Shown: positions 1 through 9,700 of the stretch, one piece after another
Position numbering within the stretch: position 1 is the stretch's first letter
Layout: every line of letters starts with the position of its first letter
Assembly: GCA_009838735.1 (NCBI GenBank)
Contig: VXQZ01000037.1
Coordinates: 165,370-229,369, forward strand
DNA length: 64,000 nt
Direction of reading: 5' to 3'
DNA from: Chloroflexota bacterium
GTDB taxonomy: Bacteria > Chloroflexota > Dehalococcoidia > Bin125
Made by a program: the position numbers and the translations under genes
The notes under the pieces: model-generated
The model's input: the letters and a program-made list of their open reading frames with translations, nothing else
Databases searched by the model: none
Told to the model about the DNA's origin: nothing

Positions 1-3000
1 CGATCCAGCAGAGCGGTGCAGTCCAGTGCTGGGGCGCCCGCGGCGTTGGCCAGACCGATGTCCCATCCGGGCGATTCACGCAGATCAGCGTTGGCAATGG
101 ACGCTCGTGCGCGTTGCATGACGACGGCAAGGTTTCTTGCTGGGGATTCGGCAAGATTCGCCCACCTGACAGGGTGTCCGGTCGCTATCAACAAGTCAGC
201 GTGGGTAGCGGCCACGCCTGTGTTGTCACAGAAGCGGGGGGTCTCGAGTGCTGGGGTGGCGATTGGGATCGGCAACTGGAAGCGCCACCGGGGCGCTACA
301 CGCGGATCACGGCGAGCGAACGTCAAGACTGCGCACTTGATCCCGAAGGATCGTTGACCTGCTGGGGAGAGGAGTTCTTGCGTTTGCCGGACCCGCCCGA
401 TGGCCGCTTCACCAGCGTGAGCGCCAAATCTGCTCACGTATGCGCCGTGTACTCCGACGGCGGGCTGACCTGTTGGGGCATTGACAATGCTGGTCGGGAC
501 GACGTACCGGCCGGCCGCTATAGACAGGTCAGCAGCGGAACCCATCACAACTGCGCGATCAGTCTGCAGGACGAGTTGACATGTTGGGGGTCGAGCACTT
601 TTGGCCTGACGGACGCCCCATCGGGTCGTTTCTCGCAAGTCAGCACCGGGAGCATTCATTCCTGTGCGGTCGATTTCAGCGAACAGGTGCAATGTTGGGG
701 CTCAAACGCTCAAGGTCAGACAGAGGTACCCGGGGATGCCTACCGACAGGTGAGCGCCGGGGGCTTTCACACCTGCGCGATCGCGCGCAACGGAGAGCTC
801 GACTGTTGGGGCTCGAATCGATACGGACAGTTGCTGACTCCGTACGGGAGATTCACCGAAGTGAGCGCCGGACGGGAACACTCATGCGCTCTGAGCGACC
901 GTGGCGAGGCCGTGTGTTGGGGCAAGAACGACTTTGGTCAGGCCGATCCGCCCGGCGGCCAGTTCACGCAAATCCGCGCCGATCGCCTTCACACCTGCGC
1001 GCTGCGCCCGGATGGTGCGGTCACCTGCTGGGGCTCCGATCCGCTCTACGGCACGCCCCTGGCGCGAGGGCCCGTCACTTCATCTACCGAAGACGCAGAC
1101 TCAGTCGGGCGTGGGCGGGGAGACATCCCCGTAGCGGACGAGGCGGATCAGTCATTGCAGGGTCGTGTTGCAGTCCAACAGGCACGTCGACAAGACACCG
1201 ACGTGAGGACAGGAACCCGATTGATGCAAGTCTCTGTCGGAACCTGGATGATTTGCGTCTTGACCAACGCAGGTCGGCCCATATGCGGAGGAGACCTCGA
1301 CCACCACCTGCGGGGTGTATCGCAACTGACCTTCAGGCAGCTCAGCTCGGGTTACACCCACTCCTGTGGCCTCCTTGAAGACGCTTCCGTGATCTGCTGG
1401 GGCAGCAACGAGCACGGCCAGGCGGATGCTCCAGCCGGCCGTTTCAGTCAGGTCAACTCGGGTGGGTGGCACTCCTGTGCCCTCCGCGACGATGGAACGC
1501 TCGTCTGCTGGGGCCGCAGCGATCACGGCCAGACCGACACTCCATCGGGACAGTTCAGACAACTCGACGCTGGCCCGCGACACAATTGCGCTGTTGCGGT
1601 CGACGGCGGCATTTCGTGTTGGGGTGAAAACAACCACGGCCAAAGCGATCCGCCGAGCGGACGATTCATTCAGGTTGGTACAGGTCGTTGGCACAGCTGT
1701 GCCGTGGACGAGCATCAAGCATTGCACTGTTGGGGGCAGAATGGTCATGGCGAGACCGATTCGCCGCGAGGCAGGTTCACGTCCGTCAGCGCCGGAACCG
1801 ATGCCAGCTGCGCTGTGTCAGCTGATGGTCTGCTTCAGTGTTGGGGAAAGACGTGGTCAGGTAGAAGCAACCCCCCGGAAGGGCGCTACCTAACGGTGAG
1901 CACGGGGTTCAGCGAGAGCTGCGCCATCCGTGAGGACGGGGCGCTGAGCTGTTGGGGGGTTGGATGGAACGGTCAGGCGATAGCCCCGGAAGGACGCTAC
2001 ACGCAGGTCAGCGCCGGAAGGGAGCACAATTGCGCCCTGGGCGAGGACGGGCAATTGTCTTGCTGGGGGTGGGTTGGCCAGGAAGCAGCGAACGCGCCCG
2101 CCGGCCGTTACGTACAGGTCAGCGCGGGAGGATGGCATAGCTGCGCATTGGACACTGTTGGCGAGTTGCGCTGCTGGGGCGAGAACCTGTCAGGTGAGCT
2201 GGATGCTCCGCAGGGCGCCTTCAGAATGGTCGACTCAGGAAGGAATCATGCGTGTGCATTGAGCGAGGAGGAGACACTGAGTTGCTGGGGGCGCAGCGAG
2301 CACCAGGCGACCGATGCGCCGGAGGGCCGTTAAACGCACGTCAATGCGGGAGGTGGGTACAGCTGCGCCGTCGGCATCGATCGATTGGTCTCCTGCTGGG
2401 GCTGGAACGCCGTCGGCCAAACCGAATCGCCTCCCGGACCCTTCGCCAGGGTCGACGGTGGCAGCCGCGATACCTGCGCGTTGACTGAGAGTCGTGAGTT
2501 GATCTGTTGGGGCGCCCGCGGTGCTGGCAGCATCCCCAACGGCTATTTCGAGGACCTGAGTGTCGGCGATTCTCACGCGTGCGCCCTTTCTGACAGGAGT
2601 GAGATCGTTTGTTGGGGCAGTAACAGCTTCGGCCAGACCGATGCGCCGCCCGGACAGTTCGTGCAGATCAGCGCCGGCAAGGATCACAATTGCGCAGTGC
2701 GACAGGATGCAGCACTCGTCTGCTGGGGCGGCGATCAGTTCTACGGCACACCGTTGGCGCGCGACTATCCGGCTCGGATCGTTGCCCGGCTGTTGGAGAG
2801 TGGCACGATTGAGTTCGGCTTCCGACCTGTCGGCGCGGAGCCGATCCTGCCCAGGTCACGATTCTTTCCTCCAGGTGTGAGGGTCAATCGTTGGCTTATG
2901 TCATCTGACATCGACTACGGGGGCGAAGTCGTTGGGCGAATCGCAGCTCGTTTGCTTGAGAACGGACGCGTGGAGTTCGGATTCGTCTCTCTGGAGGGTG

Positions 3001-3092
3001 AGCGCATATTGCCGAACCAGCGAATGTTTCCAATCGGCGCCCAGGTTGACACCTGGCTGCCGAGTGGGTCGTTCAGACTTGATCGCCCGTAG
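1..3092 (+). pseudogene. RCC1-repeat (RCC1_2-like) secreted protein, 5' end outside window, interrupted by in-frame TAA at 2331-2333
   Basis: Frame 3 is open from the window start (IQQSGAVQCWGARGVGQTDVPSGRFTQISVG...) and the repeats G-R-[FY]-x-Q-V-S-A-G-x-x-H-[ST]-C-A-[LV]-x-x-D-G-x-L-x-CWG continue in the same frame on both sides of the TAA (ORFs 114..2333 and 2385..3092). About 24 repeats; C-terminal tail lacks RCC1 repeats. Confidence 0.85.
2770..3089 (+). other. Two tandem copies of an unnamed ~50-60 aa domain at the C-terminus of the RCC1 protein
   Basis: ARIVARLLESGTIEFGFRPVGAEPILPRSRFFPPGVRVNRWLMSS and GRIAARLLENGRVEFGFVSLEGERILPNQRMFPIGAQVDTWLPSG; same pattern as parts of the 7305 and 9279 minus-strand proteins. 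Confidence 0.7.
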
Positions 3093-3183
3093 GTCGCCCG
3101 GCAATCGACTGGCGACCGCAGCACGTCCTGATCCAGAGCGATGGCTATCCCGAAGGCCCCGGACTCCCGTAGGTTGACCCACC

Positions 3184-6100
3184 TCAAGGATGTTGAGCGC
3201 CTGACTTGCCAGAATGGGATTCTGCAGGGACATCCTTCGCAGCCGCGAGCAGCGGGTCAGAGGCCGGCAGCTGGGCCAGACGCAGATCAGGCGGCGGGGT
3301 GAGTTCCCATGAATCTCCCCAGCAGATCGCGTGCCCTCTGAGATCGAGAGCGCAGGCATGCAGGCCGCCCACGGTAACCCTGCGGTACAGGCCTGCCGGC
3401 GCCGAGAGGTCGACGTTGCCGCCGGAGAACAATTCGACGGACGAGCAAACGAGCACGCCCGAGCCGGCTATGCCGCAGGCATGCGTATAGCCGCTGGAGA
3501 ATTCACGGAACACTCCTCGCGGACCGGTCTCCCACGAGCTACCGTTGGCGTCCCAGCAAGTGGTCTCGCCGTCTTGGGTCAGCGCGCACAGGTGCGCTCC
3601 ACCGGCATGAATCTGCGCATACCGACCAGGCAGTTCGACATCTGAACCATATCGAGTCGATCCCCAGCACGAGATCTCACCTTGCTGATCGAGTGCGCAG
3701 CCATACCCTGCCGCGAGGCTGAGAGACTGGAATCGACCCTCGGGGGCCGATAACCGCTCCCATCCGGCATGTCCCCAGCAGACGATCTCATTGGCGAGGG
3801 TCAGTGCGCACGTGTGCCCCTCTCCTTCGTCCCGGGCGCTGTCGGCTTTACCGCCGGCGCTGATTTGCCGGTAGCGCCCTTTGGGAGGATCGGCCTGTTC
3901 ATTGTGGTTTCTGCCCCAGCAGGTTGCTGCGCCCTGTACGTTGAGGGCGCAGTTGTGGTCCAGTCCAGTGGTCATGGAAACGAATTGTCCCTCGGGTGGA
4001 TCGGATTCGCCCCAGGCGTTCCAGCCCCAGCACTCAATCATGCCGCCCTTGCGCAGTCCACACGTGTGCGCGAGTCCGGCGTGTAACTCAGAGAAGACGC
4101 CGTCCGGACCGTCGAGCTGGCTACCCCAATCTGCACCCCAGCAGACAAGGTCCCAATCGCGCGTCACACCGCATGAAAACCAGTCGCCGGAGTCGATGGC
4201 GATGAACTCCTCCTGCGGCGGCTCGTTCGCACCGGGCACGTTGTGTCCCCAGCAGACGGCCTGGCCAGTGTCCCGCAGCGCGCAGGTGTGCGAGCCGCCA
4301 GCGGACAGAGCCACAAACGTACCCTCGGGTGCGTTTGTGCGACCATCATCCTCTTTGCCCCAGCAGACCGCTTCGCCCACCTCGCTGAGCGCGCAAGTAT
4401 GGAGCCATCCAGCGCTGACGACGGAGAACGTTCCGTCCGGCGCGTCCGACTGGTCCAGCCAGTTGCTCCCCCAGCACTGCACGTCGCCAGTCCTGCTTAG
4501 AGCGCAGGCGTGCAGCGCGCCCGCGCTGATTTGAATGAACGTGCCTTCTGGCGGATCTTCCCGATCGATCAACTGCATGCGCCAACAGTCGATCTGACCA
4601 TCAACGGTGAGAGCGCAAGACACGTGCAAGCCGATGCTCACCGCCGATACCCGCGCCTTGGCGAGCTCTGGTTCGAGGTACGAGCCGAGGCCACAGTTCA
4701 GACGTCCGAACTCCGTGACCGCGCAAGTCTCAAATCCACCCGAGTCGATCGCCTGCAGACGTCCTTCCAGCCGCTCCGCGATTCTGTCCCCATGCCGTCC
4801 CCAGCACACAGGACGATCTTCAGCCGTGAGCGCGCAAGCGTGGCTGGTGCCCAGGCTCAGACGTCCGTCGAGCTCCCAGGGGTGGATTCCTCGTGCCTCC
4901 GCGTCCGCCTCAACATCATTCAATTCGTCATCGTCTGAACGCGCCAACTCAACCGGGACGTCCGTCGGGCGTTCATCGCCCCAACAGACGAGTTCGTGCC
5001 TCAAGGTAATGGCGCACCCGTGACGCTCGCCCACTGTGATCGATCGGTAGGGTCCAACATCGGCAATGACCTGACCATCGCTGTTCTGTCCCCAGCAATT
5101 GACCTGGCCCGGTACTTTGAGTGCGCAGGAGAACACATCGCCTGCAGCCGTCGAGCGGAAACCATGGCCGTGCGAATGCCAGTCGCGTTGGGGGTGAACT
5201 CCGCGACCCCAGCAGATCAGTTCGGTCTGCGTGGTGATCCCGCAAGCGTGGTTCCTGGCCACGCTGACCATGCTCCAACGCTTGCCCTCTGGAATGTCTT
5301 GAATCGGGCTGTCTCCCGAACCACCCCAACAGAGGAGCGTGTCGTCGGTGGTGATCCCGCAGGTTCCTTTGTTTCCGGCGCTGACTGTGGAAAACAGTGC
5401 GTCCGGTACATCAAGATGGGAGCCCTGGTTGCTCGAGTCGTCGCCCCAGCACAACAACTTGCCATCGGTGCGCACAGCGCAGGCGTGGTCAGCACCCATG
5501 CTCACCGAGCTGAACCTGCCCCCTGGAGCGGCCAACACGCGCGTCAACCTGCCCCATGCGAGGCCCCAGCAAACGACTTCACCATCGGAAGTCAGCGCGC
5601 AGGCGAGCCGGCCGTGAGCGGATATGGATGTATAGGGTCCTTCCGCTGAGTCCGACCGCTCAGAGGACTCCACGCCCCAACAGATAACCCGGCCGTCGAG
5701 CTGCTCCGCGCACGTCCGATCGCTCGCCGCGTCAACTGCGCGAAAGCGCCCAGGCGGCGCCGCAATCAGCGATTCGTCGCCTCCCCAACATGTCACGTTG
5801 CCGCTGAAGTCGCTGGCGCAGGCATGCTCGTAACCGGCGCTGAGCGTTGCAAACCGACCAGGCGGCGCATCCGTTTGCCCCTTGTCATTCCGGCCCCAGC
5901 AGATCAGCTGATCGATTACGCTCAGGGCGCAACTGAAATCTTCGCCCGCGCTGATTGCCCGAAACCGGCCGTCGGGCGGGTGAATCCGGCCGCCGCTGGC
6001 GCGTCCCCAGCAGATCACTTCGCCAACCTCGCTCAGCGCACACGCGTGTTGCTGGCCGGTCGTAACGGCGAGAAAGCGCCCCTCCGGCGGGTCGAGCGTG

Positions 6101-7305
6101 CCACTATGGTCGTACTCGCTGCCCCAGCACGTGAGCTGCCCGGTGGTCCTCAGTCCGCAGGTGTAGCCGTAGGCAGCGCTGACTGCCGAGTAACTCCCCG
6201 GTGGCGCATCAAGCTCACCGTCGTAGTTTTGGCCCCAACACGTAAGTTGCGAGTCGAGCCCGAGTGCGCAAGCGTGCGTGCCCGAGACAGCCAAGGTCTC
6301 GAATCGGCCTTCTGGCGCCCCGGTCGCGACCCTCCTCGAAGCGCTCCAGTACGAGCCTCCCCAGCAGTCGATCCGGCCGTCTTCATCGAGCGCACAGTTC
6401 ACAGAGCCGCCAGAATAGATTGATTGAAAATCTCCTTCACGCGTGCTGAACAGACCCTCTCGTCTGTTGCCCCAACAGACAACGTCGCCGTCTGTTGTCA
6501 ACGCGCAGCTGTGCGCGGACCCCGTGGCGACCTGCACTGCCGTGCCGCGCTCAAGAGCCGTAACTGCTCTGGGACGCAAGTCTGCCGGTTCGGTCCCAAT
6601 TGCCAGGAGTCCGCTACGGAACCACTGACCGGGACTCGCGCGGAGTTCTGACAGGGAGAAGTAACGGCGCTCCGCGTAGACATCGTCGTTCACGATGCCT
6701 CCGCGCAACCCGTAGGAGCGTCCCCAACCAGGCCGGACGGCGACTTCGACTCGCCCGCTGCTCTCTCCGCGGTGGTTGGCTTCGGCGCGCAGCCGAATCC
6801 ATGCTTCTACTCCCGTGTCAGAAGGTCGACCGCCGTTGACCGTGATGGCACTGCTCGTAATCCAGTTCCCTGCGGATTGTTCGACCTGACCGGCATTCAC
6901 TACCCGAAGCACAGGCAGCAGATCGATGGCATCGTTGTCTCTTCCTTCGAGAGGCCGGAAGCCGACTTCGATTCGCTCGCTTGAGTCACCGGCTGAGTTC
7001 GCCTGCATGCGAACGATGACCCAGCCGATCACCTGATTTCGAGTTGAGGAGCGCACGTCGTCATGGCGCACATCGTCATCGAATGTGGGAACACCGCCGG
7101 GTGGTTCATTGGCGTTGGCCGCAACGGCGGAAACGATAACCAGTCCGACTCCAGCCAGGATGCCGAGCCACCCGCAGACAGCACCAATGGACGGGTACAG
7201 GACTCTACCGGGGGCTCCGGAGCGCATCGAACGCCTCACTCGTTGCCCAAAGCGCCCCGGAAGTGAGCCTATTGGGGGCGTCGCTTTGTGCCCGATCCTA
7301 CCCAT
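3184..7305 (-). CDS. Giant RCC1-repeat membrane-anchored/secreted protein (1373 aa)
   Basis: N-terminal hydrophobic segment (SIGAVCGWLGILAGVGLVIVSAVAANANE), then two copies of the unnamed domain, then many CWG-containing RCC1-like repeats. Confidence 0.9.
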   Translation of the reverse strand: MGRIGHKATPPIGSLPGRFGQRVRRSMRSGAPGRVLYPSIGAVCGWLGILAGVGLVIVSAVAANANEPPGGVPTFDDDVRHDDVRSSTRNQVIGWVIVRMQANSAGDSSERIEVGFRPLEGRDNDAIDLLPVLRVVNAGQVEQSAGNWITSSAITVNGGRPSDTGVEAWIRLRAEANHRGESSGRVEVAVRPGWGRSYGLRGGIVNDDVYAERRYFSLSELRASPGQWFRSGLLAIGTEPADLRPRAVTALERGTAVQVATGSAHSCALTTDGDVVCWGNRREGLFSTREGDFQSIYSGGSVNCALDEDGRIDCWGGSYWSASRRVATGAPEGRFETLAVSGTHACALGLDSQLTCWGQNYDGELDAPPGSYSAVSAAYGYTCGLRTTGQLTCWGSEYDHSGTLDPPEGRFLAVTTGQQHACALSEVGEVICWGRASGGRIHPPDGRFRAISAGEDFSCALSVIDQLICWGRNDKGQTDAPPGRFATLSAGYEHACASDFSGNVTCWGGDESLIAAPPGRFRAVDAASDRTCAEQLDGRVICWGVESSERSDSAEGPYTSISAHGRLACALTSDGEVVCWGLAWGRLTRVLAAPGGRFSSVSMGADHACAVRTDGKLLCWGDDSSNQGSHLDVPDALFSTVSAGNKGTCGITTDDTLLCWGGSGDSPIQDIPEGKRWSMVSVARNHACGITTQTELICWGRGVHPQRDWHSHGHGFRSTAAGDVFSCALKVPGQVNCWGQNSDGQVIADVGPYRSITVGERHGCAITLRHELVCWGDERPTDVPVELARSDDDELNDVEADAEARGIHPWELDGRLSLGTSHACALTAEDRPVCWGRHGDRIAERLEGRLQAIDSGGFETCAVTEFGRLNCGLGSYLEPELAKARVSAVSIGLHVSCALTVDGQIDCWRMQLIDREDPPEGTFIQISAGALHACALSRTGDVQCWGSNWLDQSDAPDGTFSVVSAGWLHTCALSEVGEAVCWGKEDDGRTNAPEGTFVALSAGGSHTCALRDTGQAVCWGHNVPGANEPPQEEFIAIDSGDWFSCGVTRDWDLVCWGADWGSQLDGPDGVFSELHAGLAHTCGLRKGGMIECWGWNAWGESDPPEGQFVSMTTGLDHNCALNVQGAATCWGRNHNEQADPPKGRYRQISAGGKADSARDEGEGHTCALTLANEIVCWGHAGWERLSAPEGRFQSLSLAAGYGCALDQQGEISCWGSTRYGSDVELPGRYAQIHAGGAHLCALTQDGETTCWDANGSSWETGPRGVFREFSSGYTHACGIAGSGVLVCSSVELFSGGNVDLSAPAGLYRRVTVGGLHACALDLRGHAICWGDSWELTPPPDLRLAQLPASDPLLAAAKDVPAESHSGKSGAQHP
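6595..7035 (-). other. Two copies of the unnamed domain near the N-terminus of the giant RCC1 protein
   Basis: VIVRMQANSAGDSSERIEVGFRPLEG...LLPVLRVV...NWITSS and IRLRAEANHRGESSGRVEVAVRPGWG...AERRYFSLSELRASPGQWFRSG. Confidence 0.55.
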
Positions 7306-7707
7306 TGGGTAGCGCGCAACCCGGGGGTGTGGGTTCGCTCACGGATGCAGCCAATTCCCGTGCGGACCAAGACAGCCCCCGCGGTGCGCCCTGTCCGAGA
7401 CAATGTGGTGTGGCTTCGGCTTGGGTTAGGCGCCCTGTTTCGGACTGCCAGATTCAATGCAGGCGCCCCTGTCCCAGCGCGTTGGGCGTACCCGCAGCAG
7501 CCTCACGCGTCACTTGCAGCAGCGCGTGAATCTCGTTCACCGCTCAGGTACATCCGCCCAGGAGCCAATCGTCCAAGCGGCACTGCAACTCAACGGCTCT
7601 CGATTCTGTCCAGTTGGGTGGACCACCGGCTCCAGGGTGATCTCGCCGGGGCCGAGATCCGTGTAGCTGGAGGGACGGTACGGTCCCGTCACCGACGGTG
7701 CCCGCAG

Positions 7708-7737
7708 CGACGACCGATCGAGTAGCGATGGTCGTCG
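7708..7737. repeat. Intergenic hairpin, 12-bp stem with one bulged G
   Basis: CGACGACC(G)ATCG-AGTAG-CGATGGTCGTCG read directly from sequence; lies between two minus-strand genes; no adjacent T-run. Confidence 0.5.
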
Positions 7738-7938
7738 TGCTGGAGCTCGCCCACGTTGGCCGGCACGTTGGTCGGCAGCAACGTGCGCAATCATCAATGG
7801 GGGACTGGGTCTCCCGGCCCGAGGAGACGATCCTCCCGCCGTTGCGAGCCTCAGCGGCGTCGTTGCCGCTCCCTCACAGCTCCACGCTCACTCCTATCAG
7901 CGCGAATCGGGATAGTGGCTGATCTGAGCGGTGGGTCG

Positions 7939-9279
7939 CTATTCGCCGCTCTGGGCCGACTCATCTCGGATTGCGCGCTCGAGCGCATCGATCCACGCGG
8001 GGAGCGTCCCGCGGATGGCACTGTCGGCATCGAACATTGCCTGAACGGCCTCTGCAGTGACAACGGTCGGCAAAATGCTGATCTGCGTGGCTTCAGCGAA
8101 CAGACCCGTCTGCACAGGGAACGGTGTGCCGTGACCCCAGAGCAATGTCGTTGTCGTCAGGTATCCCTGCTCCAGCGCGTGTGACCAGAGCACAAACGAG
8201 AGCCGTCCGCTGTACAGCATCGCCAGCGGTGTCGGGAACTCCGCGGACACTGCGGCGAGCACGATGTCCGGTCTCGCCGCGCTGAGCGCTTCGGCCATCA
8301 AGTATGCGGTGTTGGAGTTGAGCGCGATCGCACCACCTACGTCATCGGTCGCATGTGCGGTGATCGTCGCCGACGAGTCGTCGGCGTCGCTGATTCGCAC
8401 TCTGATTACGGAGCCACCGTCATAAGAGATCTCGAGCGAGTCGCAACGCTCCTCAAGCCCCGTGTTGGAGGGCTCGTGAATGATGCACAGGAGATCACCA
8501 CTGACCTCCCGCTGGCGGAACTGCTCAGCGGCCGTCCGGCCGACAGCTGCTTCATCGATCGACACATGGGCGATCGACCCCACATCGGTAGCGCGTTCAG
8601 CGCCCGAGTTGAACGTCACGACCCGGACGCCGGCCTCCGATGCCTCCTGAAGCGCCGGTAGCAGCACGTCAGGCTCGGCGAGCGTCGTGGCAATCGCCGC
8701 GGCGCCGTCCTCGACGCAGCGACGAATGCCGTCGGCTTGATCGACGCCCTTGGTGTACATCTCAGCACGCAGGTTGATGTCGTTCCAGCGCCGGGCGTCA
8801 AGCAAGGCGCTGTACACCTGGAACCAGAAGAAGTCTTCCTGCACGCCATGCGTCAACACGCAGAACAGGGTGTCGCGGTCGAATGGGCGGCTCACCGTCG
8901 GCGTGCCGGAGATCTCAAACGGACCGATCTCAGCAACGCTGGGCGGGGCAGGTTCCTCGGATTCGATTGTCACAACGGAACTGGCGTACCAGCGGTTCAC
9001 GGTGGCGTCACCGGCCAAGAACCGAAACTCCGGCGACAATCGGTCGCCCCAGCCCGGGCTATCAAGGCCCTCCAACTGGGCTTGTGGATCGACCGGGCGC
9101 GTCTGCAGTGCGACCTCTACGCGACCGTCGTCCAGTTTGCGTGCGACGACCCGGACTTCCGCGGTACTGCCGCTGGTTGCCCAAATGAGCCCGGTGGCGC
9201 TCGCACCGATGATCAGACCGACTACGAGACCAACGAGTGTGTGCCGATGATCATTGATCATCTTCCATCCTCCTGACAT
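7939..9279 (-). CDS. Membrane-anchored periplasmic-binding-protein (Peripla_BP_4 / sugar-binding type) with N-terminal unnamed domain
   Basis: N-terminal TM LVGLVVGLIIGASATGLIWAT, then VRVVARKLDDGRVEVALQTR...RLSPEFRFLAGDATVNRWYASS, then binding-protein pattern (FCVLTHGVQEDFFWFQVYSALLDARR... GIRRCVEDGAAAIATTLAEPDVLLPALQEASEAGVRVVTFNSG). Confidence 0.75.
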   Translation of the reverse strand: MSGGWKMINDHRHTLVGLVVGLIIGASATGLIWATSGSTAEVRVVARKLDDGRVEVALQTRPVDPQAQLEGLDSPGWGDRLSPEFRFLAGDATVNRWYASSVVTIESEEPAPPSVAEIGPFEISGTPTVSRPFDRDTLFCVLTHGVQEDFFWFQVYSALLDARRWNDINLRAEMYTKGVDQADGIRRCVEDGAAAIATTLAEPDVLLPALQEASEAGVRVVTFNSGAERATDVGSIAHVSIDEAAVGRTAAEQFRQREVSGDLLCIIHEPSNTGLEERCDSLEISYDGGSVIRVRISDADDSSATITAHATDDVGGAIALNSNTAYLMAEALSAARPDIVLAAVSAEFPTPLAMLYSGRLSFVLWSHALEQGYLTTTTLLWGHGTPFPVQTGLFAEATQISILPTVVTAEAVQAMFDADSAIRGTLPAWIDALERAIRDESAQSGE

Positions 9280-9287
9280 ATCAGACT

Positions 9288-9315
9288 AATCTATATCGGT
9301 AGGTCTGAATAGATT
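9288..9315. promoter_or_regulatory. Candidate operator: AATCTAT-N14-ATAGATT inverted repeat upstream of the 7939..9279 gene
   Basis: Inverted repeat read directly; lies between a TTGTCA -35-like box and a TATAGA -10-like box on the minus strand. Confidence 0.4.
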
Positions 9316-9700
9316 GACAAAGTGCGCGGAAAAGGTCAAGGGTGTTCCAACACCTTGTTGTCTCAACACACGAGAGATGAATCCGACACAACGACCCGCA
9401 TCACCCACCGGCCCGCCCGTGGGTCAGCCGCTCACAACATTTGGACGGCAACGCCTCTAGCTGCCCGGACATCCTGCTTTTGGGTGCGGAACGGCGGACT
9501 CAACCTCCAGGCTCTTGTGTTCGACTGCCCCTCACTGCAGAGGGTCAAGACGACGCCAGCGTGGCGATTGGATGAGAGTCACCGGATCCGAGGTGCGGGG
9601 GTTGGTGACCGAACGGTGTCCGACGCGGAGCACCCTGGAAGCTCTCCTGGCCGGTGATTCTCAGCGAGGATCAGCGTTCGAGCGATGGACTCATTCAAGT

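Noticed and set aside
581-1378. 265-aa ORF in a different frame inside the RCC1 gene
   Set aside because: Out-of-frame reading of the RCC1 repeats; Arg-rich periodic product.
7590-7635. Similarity between intergenic stretches near 7600 and 23350 (CTCGATtcTGTCCAGTTgGG-like)
   Set aside because: Short and imperfect; could be chance or old shared intergenic sequence, no boundaries definable.
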